A DNA stretch of 34,655 bases from Ramlibacter sp. (GCA_028292245.1 JAQGMS010000330.1:1-34655); one strand, 5' to 3'; counted from the first letter of the stretch, positions 8,657 through 17,876 are shown. Notes: generated by a model from the letters alone, not told the origin. Program-made: numbers and translations.

Positions 8657-9907
8657 ATGAGCAATACCGTTGTCACCGAGCCCGCATGCCGGCTCATCAC
8701 CCGCGGCGTCCTTGCGATCGCCGTCGCCTGTTCGGCCGGCGCCGCTCTTGCGCAGTCGCCCGGCGCCGCGTCGCCGGTGAACATAGGCGTCCTGACGCCG
8801 CTGTCTCCACCTGGCGACCCGGCGGCCGGGCAGCTGATCGTGCGTGGCGCGGAGCTCGGCGCCAAGTACTCAAATGCCCGCATGGGATCCATCTGGAACA
8901 AGTCGTGCAGCGCGCCAGGGCCGATTGCCATCGTTCGGGCGGATGACTCAGGGTTGCCGGAAAAGGGGATGGCGGGGTTTCGCTCACTGGCCCTGAACAG
9001 CAAGATCGCAGGAGTTCTCGGCGCCTACGACAGCACCGTCGCGCTGGCGGTGCAGCCGCTGTCGGAGCAGTTCAAGGTACCGATGATGACCACGCAGGCG
9101 CCTGCCGACAAGATCAGCGGAAACCACGCGGCCTATACGTTCCAGACCCATACGCTGGCCACGGACAGGAGCGACATCGTTGCCCGGTTCGTCAAGGAGC
9201 ACAAGTTCAAGAAGGTGGCCATCCTCGGGGAGAACACCGACTACGGGACGATCAGCGGCCCCGACATGGTGAAGCGCTTCACCGCAGACGGGATCGAGAG
9301 CCAGCTCTGGATCTATGACCGTGCCAACCCGGACCTGCTGTCGACGCTGCTGCAAGTGAAGAAGTTCCAGCCGGACGTGATCTACAACATGGGCGTCGGG
9401 GCTTCCGCCTACCTGCTGATCAAGCAATCCGCCGACGTCGGATTGCTCCCGGCGACGCCGATGGTGGTTTCCTATGATCTTCCGATCCGGCCGGAATTCT
9501 GGAAGAACGTTGGAGCACTCGGTAACAAGATCATTTTCCTCTCCTACTACCAGCCAAAGCAGCCAGTGACCGACGCCGGCAAGTGGCTTCAACAGGAGTA
9601 CCAGAAGATGTACGGCGAGCCGGCACTCTACAGTTCCCTGGCCTCATTCGGCAATGTCATTCTCTTTGCGCAGGCGATGAACGCGGCCTGCTCCACCGAG
9701 GGTGAGAAGGTTGCAGCGGCGCTCGAAAAGGGGGGCTTCACCAGTTGGAACCAAGCCAATGTGTCGTTCCCGAAGGCCGACGGCATCAACTGGCACAGGA
9801 CAGTCCAGCCCATCATGGTTCTCCAATACACGGCAGTTGACCAAGGCTTGAACGATGCGACCATTCTCTACCCGGCAGCCATCAAGACGGGAAATCTGGA
9901 AAGGTAG
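8657..9907 (+). CDS. Periplasmic substrate-binding protein of the ABC importer (Leu/Ile/Val-binding family)
   Basis: The 416-residue precursor has a Sec signal peptide: Arg16, a hydrophobic core, and a likely cleavage after ALA (residue 32). The mature part opens with VNIGVLTPLSPPG, the first strand of type I periplasmic binding proteins, and contains the GVLGAYDS and KFKKVAILGENTDYG blocks of that fold. A strong ribosome site (AAAGAGGAG) precedes the ATG. It captures the substrate in the periplasm and delivers it to the permeases encoded just downstream. This family binds amino acids, amides, aromatic acids and other small carboxylates, so the family alone does not fix the ligand. The catabolic genes that follow suggest an aromatic acid or amino acid. 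Confidence 0.92.
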   Translation: MSNTVVTEPACRLITRGVLAIAVACSAGAALAQSPGAASPVNIGVLTPLSPPGDPAAGQLIVRGAELGAKYSNARMGSIWNKSCSAPGPIAIVRADDSGLPEKGMAGFRSLALNSKIAGVLGAYDSTVALAVQPLSEQFKVPMMTTQAPADKISGNHAAYTFQTHTLATDRSDIVARFVKEHKFKKVAILGENTDYGTISGPDMVKRFTADGIESQLWIYDRANPDLLSTLLQVKKFQPDVIYNMGVGASAYLLIKQSADVGLLPATPMVVSYDLPIRPEFWKNVGALGNKIIFLSYYQPKQPVTDAGKWLQQEYQKMYGEPALYSSLASFGNVILFAQAMNAACSTEGEKVAAALEKGGFTSWNQANVSFPKADGINWHRTVQPIMVLQYTAVDQGLNDATILYPAAIKTGNLER

Positions 9908-9910
9908 TCC

Positions 9911-10816
9911 ATGGACCTCTTCCTGCAATCGTTGACGCTCGGCCTGCTGAACGGCGCCCTCTACGCATTGATGGCGTTGGGCATCACGTTCATTGCCAGC
10001 ATCATGCGCATCATCAACTGGTCGACCGGCGAGTTCTACATGATCGGCAGCTTCGCGCAGCTGCTGCTCCTGACGGTGGTGTTTCCCAAGCTTGGATGGA
10101 CTTCGCCCGCGATCTGGATCGTGGCCGCGTGCGTCTCCATGGCTGTGGTTTACGCGATCGGCGTCGTGGTGCAACGCATGTTGATCGCCCCGATGCACAG
10201 ACCAGGAAACCAGGGTTTCGAATACGCGACCATCATGACTGTCGCGTTGTCGGTGCTGTTGCAGAACCTCGCCATCATGATCGCGGGGCCCAACCAGGCT
10301 TCGGTGCCCGAGTACATGCGCCCCTTCATCCTGGAGCGCCTCGACATCGTGCTCAATGGCAGCCGCGTCGCCGCGGGGCTCGGTGCGGTGGCCATCCTCT
10401 GCATCTTCTACCTGGTGCTGTTCAAGACGCCGTTGGGCCTGGCCTTTCGGGGGATCGCGCAGAACAGGCTGGCGGCGCAGACCTCCGGCATCAACCTCCA
10501 GCAAATGGACATGAGAGCCTTCGGTATCGGCACGGCACTTTGCGCCGCTGCGGGCGCGCTGCTCGCGCCCGTGTTCTTGGTGTACCCGCTGAACGGAATG
10601 GCGGCAACGATGAAGGGCTTCGAGATCATCGTCATCGGCGGCATCGGCTCGCTCGGCGGCGCGATCGTCGCGGCGTTTGGACTCGCGCTGGTCGAGAGTC
10701 TGGGCGCAACGTTCTACCGGGCGGACCTGCAGCAACTCTACGGCTTCGTGTTTCTCATCGGGTTCCTGATCTTTCGGCCACAGGGCCTGTTCGGACAGAA
10801 GGAGCGCCGCGTATGA
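9911..10816 (+). CDS. Branched-chain amino acid-type ABC permease (LivH-like)
   Basis: This 301-residue inner-membrane permease contains multiple hydrophobic segments. It has the family blocks LGLLNGALYALMALG at the N-terminus, NWSTGEFYMIG, and a C-terminal cytoplasmic-loop motif with GGIGSLGGAIVAA, all typical of LivH. It starts 3 bases after the binding-protein gene and ends in an ATGA overlap with the second permease gene, so the two membrane subunits are made together. It forms half of the translocation pore. Confidence 0.94.
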   Translation: MDLFLQSLTLGLLNGALYALMALGITFIASIMRIINWSTGEFYMIGSFAQLLLLTVVFPKLGWTSPAIWIVAACVSMAVVYAIGVVVQRMLIAPMHRPGNQGFEYATIMTVALSVLLQNLAIMIAGPNQASVPEYMRPFILERLDIVLNGSRVAAGLGAVAILCIFYLVLFKTPLGLAFRGIAQNRLAAQTSGINLQQMDMRAFGIGTALCAAAGALLAPVFLVYPLNGMAATMKGFEIIVIGGIGSLGGAIVAAFGLALVESLGATFYRADLQQLYGFVFLIGFLIFRPQGLFGQKERRV

Positions 10817-11796
10817 CAACCGCCGAAGCGGCGACCGACGTGATGCAAGCTTCGTCGCCGCCGTCCCGTTTTCGCGAGCGCTTTGCGAATCATGCGTGGG
10901 TCGTCCTTGCGGCCGTGCTCGCAGTTGCCGCGCCGTCGGTGTTGAACGAATACCAGACTCAGGTGATGTGGGTTGCGTTTTACCTTGCCGCACTGGCGGT
11001 GAGCTGGAACATGGTCGCCGGGTACGGCGGCCTGTTCTCGCTGGCCCATCATGCGCTCGCCACGATCGGCGCCTACGCATCGGCAGCGGTTGTGATCGCA
11101 GCAGGCGGATCGGTCTGGCCGGGCGTGCTGGCCGGCGCGCTGGTAGCAGCCATCGTCGGATACGCTCTCGGCCACCTCACGCTTCACCTGCGGGGTGTCT
11201 ACTTCGCCATCGCGACTTGGGTGTTTGGGGAGGTTGTCAGGCAGCTGTTGACGCTCAACTACGAAATCACGCGCGGTGCCATGGGCTTGAAGGTCCCGTA
11301 CCTGTTCGAAACCTACGGGCAAGTCCAGTACTACTACGCCTTCCTGATATTCCTGATGGTGGTCATTGCGGCGAATGCCCTCTTGCTTCGCCGCAAGCTG
11401 GGCTATCGGATCCGGGCCGTCAGAGACGATGAGGAGCTGGCAATTGCGGTCGGCGTGAACGCCGCGAAGGCCAAGCGGACCCTGTTCGCACTTTCCTCGG
11501 GGATTGCCGGAATGGCAGGAGCACTGTATGGTCACTCCATCGGTTTGCTGACTCCCAGCCAGGCGGATTTCTCACAAATGTCAATCATCGTGATGGCAGC
11601 GGTACTCGGTGGCTTCCGGACCCTGTGGGGACCTGTGATCGGGGCCGTGCTCATCCAGGGAATCGCAGAACTGCTTCGCTTCTCGCAGGAAGCGAGGCTG
11701 GTCATTTTCGCATCGCTTCTCATCCTGACACTGCGAATCTATCCGCTGGGTGTCATGGGAGCGTTGCACGCACTGCTTCGCGCCTTGAAGCGATAG
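10813..11796 (+). CDS. Branched-chain amino acid-type ABC permease (LivM-like)
   Basis: This is the second inner-membrane permease, 327 residues. After a cytoplasmic N-terminus of about 35 residues come several hydrophobic segments with the LivM blocks YGGLFSLAHHALATIGAYA, FRTLWGPVIGAVLI and a conserved RAVRDDEELAIAVGVN loop for ATPase contact. The frame extends well upstream, but that part overlaps the LivH-like gene in another frame; the ATG at 10813, overlapping the upstream TGA by ATGA, is the credible start. It completes a five-gene importer. Confidence 0.93.
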   Translation: MTTAEAATDVMQASSPPSRFRERFANHAWVVLAAVLAVAAPSVLNEYQTQVMWVAFYLAALAVSWNMVAGYGGLFSLAHHALATIGAYASAAVVIAAGGSVWPGVLAGALVAAIVGYALGHLTLHLRGVYFAIATWVFGEVVRQLLTLNYEITRGAMGLKVPYLFETYGQVQYYYAFLIFLMVVIAANALLLRRKLGYRIRAVRDDEELAIAVGVNAAKAKRTLFALSSGIAGMAGALYGHSIGLLTPSQADFSQMSIIVMAAVLGGFRTLWGPVIGAVLIQGIAELLRFSQEARLVIFASLLILTLRIYPLGVMGALHALLRALKR

Positions 11797-12480
11797 ATGG
11801 AACGCCTTGTCCTTCGAACCGCGTCGCCCTCACCGCTAGGGCATAAAGTTCAGGTCGTGGCCGCCCTGCTGGACATTCCGCTGGTCGTAACATCCGCCAA
11901 CACGCTCGACCCGGAGGATTCGTTGCGACGGCAAAACCCGCTTGGAAAGGTGCCGGTCCTGTTGCGTGACGACGGGTCGGCACTTTACGACTCGCGGGTC
12001 ATTGTCGAGTTCCTGGTGTGCCTCGCCGCCACCGAGTCGTTGATCCCGCGAGAGCGGGCCGCGCGCATCGAAGCCCTTCGATGGCAAGCACTCTCCGATG
12101 GGATCGCGGACGCAGCCATCCTGATCTATTCGGAATTTCAATGGCGGCCACAAGAAATGCGTCACGCTCCCTGGATCGGGCACCAGGCCGGGAAAGTCCG
12201 CAGGGCTCTGCACGATGTCGAAAAGAACATTGCCGTGCTGAACGCGTCGAGGCCGGATGTCGGAAGCGTCTCCCTTGCGTGTACGCTCGGCTATCTGGAA
12301 GTGCGTTTCGGTCGATTGCTGCGTGAAAATTGGCCGCTGACATTTCAATGGCTCGACGAATTCGCGGATCGTGTTCCCCAATTCAGGCAGGGAGCGCCGC
12401 AGCCGGCGACATTCGCAAGCCATTTGAGGCCCGTCGAGCCGGAGCTTCTGGGCAAAGCCATCTTCGATATCGCGGCATGA
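11797..12480 (+). CDS. Glutathione S-transferase-like protein
   Basis: This 227-residue protein has the GST layout: a thioredoxin-fold N-terminal domain (about 1-80) with SPSPLGHKVQ near the start, NPLGKVPVL containing the cis-Pro, and a DSRVIVEFL helix after it, then an all-helical C-terminal domain. The Ser-Pro pair near residue 10 is the likely glutathione-activating position. It starts directly after the permease stop and overlaps the LysR gene by ATGA, so it belongs to the operon. GST-like proteins in aromatic catabolic operons can isomerise, cleave ethers or detoxify intermediates; which of these applies here is not visible. Confidence 0.87.
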   Translation: MERLVLRTASPSPLGHKVQVVAALLDIPLVVTSANTLDPEDSLRRQNPLGKVPVLLRDDGSALYDSRVIVEFLVCLAATESLIPRERAARIEALRWQALSDGIADAAILIYSEFQWRPQEMRHAPWIGHQAGKVRRALHDVEKNIAVLNASRPDVGSVSLACTLGYLEVRFGRLLRENWPLTFQWLDEFADRVPQFRQGAPQPATFASHLRPVEPELLGKAIFDIAA

Positions 12481-13427
12481 CACTTCAACAGTTGCGGGAC
12501 CTCATCGCCATCGTGAGCCACGGCGGCTACCGTTCCGCCGCCAGGTCGCTGGACGTATCGCAGTCCGGCTTGACCAAGAGCATCGCGAAGCTGGAAAGCG
12601 ACTACGGCATTTCGCTGCTCGAGCGCACAAGCAAGGGGCTGGTCCTCACGCTCGACGGCGAAGTGTTCCTGAGATACGCCGAAACCATTCTGCTGGAGAG
12701 CGAACGCGCTGAGCAATGGTTGCGCACGTCCCGTAATCGGCACGCGGCCAGCGTGGCCCTGGGCGTCTCGATCGAGCCTTCCTTACAACTGGTGCCCGCA
12801 GTGCTCGGAGACTTCCGGCAGAAATTTCCGGATGTCGCGATCCGAATTTCTCATGGCGTCGCATCGGAAATCATCACGGCATTGCGCGAAAACAGGCTGG
12901 AGCTTGCAGTGACCCGTCTGCCGTCGGACTTCGCCGCAACCGATCTGAAAGTGGATGTGATCTACGAGTCGGAACCGGCGATCGTCACGCGACGAGGCAA
13001 TCCTCATGCCCGCGCCCGCTCGCTTCGTGAATTGGTCAAGTTCGATTGGGTGGTTGTAGGGGACCCGCTGCAATCCGGCGCGGGTGACGCCAGCATCACG
13101 GAGCTGTTCGATGAGAAGTCGCTGGGCCGCCCCCGCATCGCCGCGGTGACGGACTCGTTGTTCGGCGCAATCGCCATGTTGGTCGAGTCCGACTGTTTTT
13201 CACGGCTGCCGAGGACCATCCTGGACCATCCTTTGATCGGCGCCAGGCTGGTTGCAGTGGACGTGCGAGAGCCGCCGCGGCGTTACCGTGTGGCGGTGGT
13301 GCGCAAGTCGAATCGACAGCTGTCGACCGAGGCCCAGACCCTGGCGGCTATGCTGTCGTCATTCGCGCGGATCAGGCAAGCAATGAACCGCGACGGCCAG
13401 GCGGCCGTGCCAGACAGCGAAGCGTAG
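12477..13427 (+). CDS. LysR-family transcriptional regulator
   Basis: This 316-residue regulator carries an N-terminal winged HTH (residues 1-60: LQQLRDLIAIVSHGGYRSAA then SQSGLTKSIAKLE) and a LysR substrate-binding domain (about 90-295). The ATG at 12477 overlaps the GST stop (ATGA) and gives the normal LysR start. It is encoded within and in the same direction as the operon, not divergently as is usual for LysR genes. A 116-base gap containing a palindrome follows it, a reasonable site for it to act on the enzyme genes. A catabolic intermediate is the likely co-inducer. Confidence 0.94.
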   Translation: MTLQQLRDLIAIVSHGGYRSAARSLDVSQSGLTKSIAKLESDYGISLLERTSKGLVLTLDGEVFLRYAETILLESERAEQWLRTSRNRHAASVALGVSIEPSLQLVPAVLGDFRQKFPDVAIRISHGVASEIITALRENRLELAVTRLPSDFAATDLKVDVIYESEPAIVTRRGNPHARARSLRELVKFDWVVVGDPLQSGAGDASITELFDEKSLGRPRIAAVTDSLFGAIAMLVESDCFSRLPRTILDHPLIGARLVAVDVREPPRRYRVAVVRKSNRQLSTEAQTLAAMLSSFARIRQAMNRDGQAAVPDSEA

Positions 13428-13466
13428 CGCGAGGGACTGATCGCCCCGCGCGATCGTGATATCCGG

Positions 13467-13508
13467 TTGCATCTCGCCATTCGATTGGCGATCGACGACC
13501 ATTGCATC
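13467..13508. promoter_or_regulatory. Candidate operator between the LysR and aminotransferase genes
   Basis: The 116-base gap (13428-13543) holds an inverted repeat TCGCCA (13474-13479), six bases, TGGCGA (13486-13491), flanked by direct repeats TTGCATC at 13467 and 13502 (35 bases apart). This is the longest gap within the operon, so an internal promoter controlled by the LysR protein is plausible. No clear -35/-10 pair is visible. Confidence 0.35.
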
Positions 13509-13543
13509 TGTTCAATTTCCAGACGATGCAAGGGAGTCATGAG

Positions 13544-14656
13544 ATGGCCGGGCGCCTCAAGTATCCAGAGCACATCCTGCGCCTGAAGACGTATGTCCCG
13601 GGCCTGCCGATCGAGGAGGTGGCTCGCAGGGTCGGCATGCCGCCTTCGAACATTGCCAAGCTGGCATCCAACGAGAACCCCCTCGGACCCAGCCCGCTGG
13701 CACTGAGGGCACTCGCGGACGCGGCGCCCGACATGTCGCGCTATCCGGACAACGATTGCACTGCGCTGGTGGCCGCGATCGCCGCGCATTGCGGTGTGCC
13801 GCCCGAATGGGTCGTGGTCGGCGCGGGATCCGAAAGTGTCATCGGAATGGCTGTCAGCGCGCTGCTGGCTCCCTGGAGTGCAACCCTGTACTCGCAGTAT
13901 TCCTTCCAGGCCTACGTCAATGCTGTCCAGCGCGTCGGCGCAACGGCGATCGTGGTTCCCTCTCCCGAGTTCAAGGTGGACCTGGCCGCGCTGAGGCAAC
14001 AGATCACACCGGAAGTCACGTTGATCTACATCGCGAATCCCGGCAACCCGACCGGGACGCTTGCGAGCGCCCGTGAGCTGGAGGATTTTCTCGAAGGATT
14101 GCCCCGGGATGTGGTGGTCCTCCTTGACGAAGCCTACTTCGAGTACGTCCCTGACTCCTTGCGCGGAAATTCCGTCACCTGGGTACATCGCTATCCGAAC
14201 CTGATCGTCACGCGGACATTTTCGAAAGCCTATGGACTCGCGGGCTTGCGCGCCGGCTACGGCATCGCACAACAGCCTCTGGCGGACACGTTGCGCCGGG
14301 TGCGCTCCCCGTTTTCGGTTTCGCAGGCAGCGCAGATCGCTGCTGCCGCAGCGCTGGACGACGTCGAATTCCTGGACGCGACGGTCGAATGCAATCGTCA
14401 AGGCTACGAGCAGATTACGTCGACACTGAGCGAATTGGGAATCCGGTTTCTTCCGTCGTCGGCGAACTTTGTGCTTGCGAATGTCGGCGACGGGAGTGGC
14501 CTTGCGCGGCGCCTCGAGAAGCACGGACTGATCGTTCGGCCCGTCACGTCCTATGGCCTGGACGAGTGGCTGCGGATTTCGATCGGTACCGCGCAAGAGA
14601 ACGCCAGACTCGCCGATGCATTGAAAAGCGAGCTGTCGCGCGGTGACGGGCGCTAG
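13544..14656 (+). CDS. Fold-type-I PLP aminotransferase (HisC-like)
   Basis: This 370-residue class I/II aminotransferase resembles histidinol-phosphate and aromatic amino acid aminotransferases. SNENPLGPS is near residue 45, NPGNPTGT lies in the middle, Asp in the LLDEAYFEY block contacts the PLP ring nitrogen, and Lys228 in TFSKAYGLAGLRAGY is the Schiff-base lysine. The ATG at 13544 is chosen because AAGGGAG ends seven bases before it; TTG at 13502 and ATG at 13526 are less likely. No other histidine-biosynthesis gene is nearby. Within this operon it more plausibly converts an imported amino acid to its 2-oxo acid, or does the reverse, using an amino acceptor in the cytoplasm. The true substrate is uncertain. 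Confidence 0.88.
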   Translation: MAGRLKYPEHILRLKTYVPGLPIEEVARRVGMPPSNIAKLASNENPLGPSPLALRALADAAPDMSRYPDNDCTALVAAIAAHCGVPPEWVVVGAGSESVIGMAVSALLAPWSATLYSQYSFQAYVNAVQRVGATAIVVPSPEFKVDLAALRQQITPEVTLIYIANPGNPTGTLASARELEDFLEGLPRDVVVLLDEAYFEYVPDSLRGNSVTWVHRYPNLIVTRTFSKAYGLAGLRAGYGIAQQPLADTLRRVRSPFSVSQAAQIAAAAALDDVEFLDATVECNRQGYEQITSTLSELGIRFLPSSANFVLANVGDGSGLARRLEKHGLIVRPVTSYGLDEWLRISIGTAQENARLADALKSELSRGDGR

Positions 14657-14668
14657 CAGGACAGACGT

Positions 14669-15670
14669 ATGCAGACCGTGCCGCTCACCTTGCTATTTTC
14701 CGACGGTGCCGTTCGCCGCATCCACGCGCGGCAGGGGACGAGCGTTGTCGCTGCCGCCAATGAGGCCGGGCTCCACCTGTTGACCGACTGTAGCAACGGT
14801 CAATGCGGGACGTGCACCGCGACGCTGGTATCGGGAGACCTCGAACTAGGTTCCTACGACCGGGCCATCCTGCCGGACGCTGACCGCGATGCCGGATCGG
14901 TCCTGACCTGCATCTCCAGGATCGAAGGCCCCTGTGCCGTCGAGTTGCCTTACGATCTTTCGGAGGCCTGCGCCGAAGAATCGCCTCCGGTGAATGGGAC
15001 GGTTGCCTCGGTCACGCGGGTCGCCGACGAAACACTGCGCCTCGAGATTCACACCGGGGCTGCACTCGACTTCGAGCCGGGCCAGTACGTCCGGATGAGG
15101 CCCCCTGGAGCGGACCAGTGGCGGTCTTATTCGATGGCCAACGCTCCGGGCTGCGACAGGCTTGTGTTCTACGTTCGGTTGGTCGATGGGGGACTCTTTT
15201 CGAGTTGGCTGACCGATTCAGCGCAAGCCGGGTCGGTACTCGAACTGAGCGAGCCTCGAGGCAGTTTCTTCCTGCGCCGGGAGGCACGGCCCAGGCTCTT
15301 CGTCGCCGGCGGAACGGGGCTCGCTCCGTTCCTGTCGATGCTCGCAGCGCTCGCCGCCGATGAGCGGCAACACACGCTGTCGACCACACTGCTGCTGGGC
15401 GCGCGGACTGGCAGGCACCTGTTCGCACTGCCTGAACTGGCCGCGCTTCGCGCGCGGTGGCCTGGCCTCGCGGTCCTACTCGCAGTCGAGGCCGATCCTG
15501 TGGAGAACTGCCGTGCCGGCTATGCCACGGACCTGATCCGGTCACTGGATCTCGACCCAGCGACCCGCATCTATCTCTGTGGTCCCCCGCCCATGGTGGA
15601 AGCGGGCCGCGCCGCCGCGCAATCCGCCGGGTTGCGGCGCAGCGAGATGCTGTGTGAGCGCTTCAACTGA
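14669..15670 (+). CDS. Ring-hydroxylating dioxygenase reductase ([2Fe-2S]-FAD-NAD)
   Basis: This 333-residue electron-transfer subunit combines a plant-type [2Fe-2S] ferredoxin domain (about 1-95; Cys41, Cys46, Cys49, Cys81) with an FAD domain containing RSYSMAN and an NAD domain containing GGTGLAPFLSML and CGPPPMVE. The order FeS-FAD-NAD is that of BenC and related reductases. It moves electrons from NADH to the Rieske centre of the oxygenase encoded next. No separate ferredoxin gene is seen, consistent with a two-component (class IB-like) system. It lies 12 bases after the aminotransferase gene and 14 bases before the alpha-subunit gene. Confidence 0.93.
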   Translation: MQTVPLTLLFSDGAVRRIHARQGTSVVAAANEAGLHLLTDCSNGQCGTCTATLVSGDLELGSYDRAILPDADRDAGSVLTCISRIEGPCAVELPYDLSEACAEESPPVNGTVASVTRVADETLRLEIHTGAALDFEPGQYVRMRPPGADQWRSYSMANAPGCDRLVFYVRLVDGGLFSSWLTDSAQAGSVLELSEPRGSFFLRREARPRLFVAGGTGLAPFLSMLAALAADERQHTLSTTLLLGARTGRHLFALPELAALRARWPGLAVLLAVEADPVENCRAGYATDLIRSLDLDPATRIYLCGPPPMVEAGRAAAQSAGLRRSEMLCERFN

Positions 15671-15684
15671 TTCGGAGAATGCAG

Positions 15685-17043
15685 ATGACGAGCACGTCGC
15701 GATACGACAGCATGATCAATCTCAGGGAAGGCAAGATCAGCCGCGAGATCTTCTCGAGCCGAGACATCTTCCAGGAGGAGATCGAAAAAATCTTCACGCG
15801 TTCCTGGTTGTTTGTGGGACACGAGAGCCAGGTCCCGAAACCCGGCGACTTCTTCACCTCGCGGATGGGCGCCGAGTCGGTGATCCTTGCGCGCGACAAG
15901 AAGGGCCTGATCCACGTATTCCTCAACTCATGCCGCCACCGGGGCATGAAAGTCTGCCAGTACGACCATGGGAACACGCAGTTGTTCACGTGCCCGTATC
16001 ACAGCTGGAGCTATACGACCGAAGGCAAGTTGTTCGGCGTTCCGCAGTTCAAGCAGATCTACGACGGATGCCTCGAGAGGGAAAACTGGTCGCTGATCGA
16101 GGTTGCGAAGCTGGCTGTCTACAAGGGGACGGTCTGGGCCACCTGGGACAAGGACGCGCCGGAGTTCCTCACGTACCTTGGCGATGCCAGGACGCACTTG
16201 GACTTGGCGCTCGACTGCCGAGACGGCCGTGAGGGCGGCTCGGAAGTTCTTGTGGGCGTGCACAAGTGGATGATCCCCTGCAACTGGAAGTTCGCCGCGG
16301 AGAATTTCCTGGGAGACACCTATCACAACGTGAGCCACCGCTCGGTCGACCTGATCGGCATAGGTCCCAGCGCGGAAGTGGGGCTCAAAGGCCGGCGCGA
16401 CAACGAACTCGAATTCGCCCAGCATCTCTGGGTCAATTTCCCGGCCGGGCACGGTGTACACAGCGCGATCGTTCCTGAAGACGCGCCCTTCGTGGACGCG
16501 TTCCAGAACAACCCGGTCGTGGCCGACTACTTTCGTTATTGCCATGAGGAACGCAAGCGCCGGTTGGGTGCGCAGCGCAATCGCCTCGTTCCATTCGTGG
16601 GCACGATCTATCCGAACGTGTCCTTTCATGGCAAGCAGCCGCGCAACTTCTGTGTCTGGCACCCCCATGGCCCGGAACAAACCGAGGCCTGGCGCTTCTT
16701 TCTTGTGGATGCCGATGCGCCGCAGGAGGTTAAGGATTTCCTTCGCATCTACTACATGCGCTACTCCGGGCCGGCAGGAATGACCGAGCAGGACGACATG
16801 GAGAACTGGAACTACGCCACGGCCGGCAGCCGCGGGGTCATCGCCAGGCGATACCCGTTCAACTACCAGCAGTCGTTCGGAAAAGTCACGACTACAGGAC
16901 CGGTCCCAGGCAACGTCAGCCTCCAGGTCAGCGAGGAGAACCCTCGCCAGTACTACAGGCGGTGGCGCGACTACATGAATGGCGCCGATTGGGACACGCT
17001 GCTCGGCCTGCGTGACACCGGCCCTGCGAGTCTCGCCGAATGA
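15685..17043 (+). CDS. Aromatic ring-hydroxylating dioxygenase, alpha subunit
   Basis: This 452-residue catalytic subunit binds a Rieske [2Fe-2S] cluster through Cys83-x-His85 and Cys103-x2-His106. The mononuclear iron site is in NFLGDTYHNVSH (bridging Asp211, ligands His214 and His218), with the third ligand in EQDDMENW (Asp370/371). Length and motifs place it with benzoate/biphenyl-type alpha subunits. The ATG at 15685 is preferred to 15679 because GGAG is then seven bases away. The two histidine ligands are separated by three residues, whereas naphthalene dioxygenase has four. It probably adds O2 to an aromatic ring to give a cis-dihydrodiol, with the beta subunit at 17873 and reductase at 14669. 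The substrate is unknown. Confidence 0.94.
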   Translation: MTSTSRYDSMINLREGKISREIFSSRDIFQEEIEKIFTRSWLFVGHESQVPKPGDFFTSRMGAESVILARDKKGLIHVFLNSCRHRGMKVCQYDHGNTQLFTCPYHSWSYTTEGKLFGVPQFKQIYDGCLERENWSLIEVAKLAVYKGTVWATWDKDAPEFLTYLGDARTHLDLALDCRDGREGGSEVLVGVHKWMIPCNWKFAAENFLGDTYHNVSHRSVDLIGIGPSAEVGLKGRRDNELEFAQHLWVNFPAGHGVHSAIVPEDAPFVDAFQNNPVVADYFRYCHEERKRRLGAQRNRLVPFVGTIYPNVSFHGKQPRNFCVWHPHGPEQTEAWRFFLVDADAPQEVKDFLRIYYMRYSGPAGMTEQDDMENWNYATAGSRGVIARRYPFNYQQSFGKVTTTGPVPGNVSLQVSEENPRQYYRRWRDYMNGADWDTLLGLRDTGPASLAE

Positions 17044-17876
17044 CAGCCGAAGCTTGCGCATCGGTCACCATCGTCACTGGCGGCACCTTCGGCCTGGGCC
17101 GGGCGATCACGGTCGACCTTGCGCGCCGCGGGCATCGTGTCTTGGCGTTCGGCCTTCGCGATCCGCAGGTGTCGAGCGTCGCACTGGGATTCGAGGCGCT
17201 GCACTCTGAGCTTCAGGAAACCGGCCTCTCCGACCAGGTCGAGGTGATGGAAGCCGATGTCTCCAGCTCCGATCAGGTCCAGGGCGTCGTCGCACACACG
17301 CTCGAACGGTTCGGGCGAATCGATGGCCTGGTAAACAACGCGGCGATCGGTCCCCTCGGCTCGGTGCTCGACACGGACGAGCTGCTCTTCTCGAGAATCC
17401 TGGACGTCAATGTGAAGGGCGTTTACCTGGCAAGCCGAACCGTCATCCCCCACATGGCGCGCGGCGGCGGTGGCTCCATCGTAAACATCGGGTCCGGTGC
17501 AGGCTACGGCAAAGCCAACATGGCCGCCTATGCGGCGAGCAAAGGCGCTGTACTTGCGCTGTCCGCTGCGATGGCCTACGACCACTTCCATGACCACATC
17601 CGCGTGAACGTAGTGATTCCGGGCGGTGGCGGCATCGTCTCCGGAATGAGCGTGGGGCGGGCTGGCGGAGACGAGCAGGCTTTCACGAGCCGCGAGGCGC
17701 CCGGCACCGTCGCCGGCCGGCGCGTCACGGGAAAGGACTTGGCCAATGCCGTCGCCTTTCTCCTGTCCGGTGACGCGGCAACCCTCTCCGGCGCGGTGAT
17801 CGACGTCGGCTGTTTCGCTCGCCAGGGCGGGCCGATCCCGGGACGACCCAGTCACGTTCGAAAGGAGCAGCCATGA
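17040..17876 (+). CDS. SDR-family dehydrogenase, probable cis-dihydrodiol dehydrogenase
   Basis: This 278-residue classical SDR has TGGTFGLG (13-20), NNAA in place of NNAG (99-102), Asn124, Ser152 and Tyr164-x3-Lys168. It is encoded between the oxygenase alpha and beta genes and overlaps both by ATGA. That position, and the need to rearomatise a cis-diol using NAD+, make a diol dehydrogenase role the simplest reading; it could instead oxidise a side-chain alcohol. The last 30 residues form an unusual tail (FARQGGPIPG) beyond the normal SDR end. Confidence 0.9.
   Translation: MTAEACASVTIVTGGTFGLGRAITVDLARRGHRVLAFGLRDPQVSSVALGFEALHSELQETGLSDQVEVMEADVSSSDQVQGVVAHTLERFGRIDGLVNNAAIGPLGSVLDTDELLFSRILDVNVKGVYLASRTVIPHMARGGGGSIVNIGSGAGYGKANMAAYAASKGAVLALSAAMAYDHFHDHIRVNVVIPGGGGIVSGMSVGRAGGDEQAFTSREAPGTVAGRRVTGKDLANAVAFLLSGDAATLSGAVIDVGCFARQGGPIPGRPSHVRKEQP

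Noticed and set aside
9644..11080. 478-codon minus-strand frame opposite the binding-protein and permease genes
   Set aside because: Composition is Arg/Gln/His-rich without motifs, and the plus-strand genes are unambiguous.
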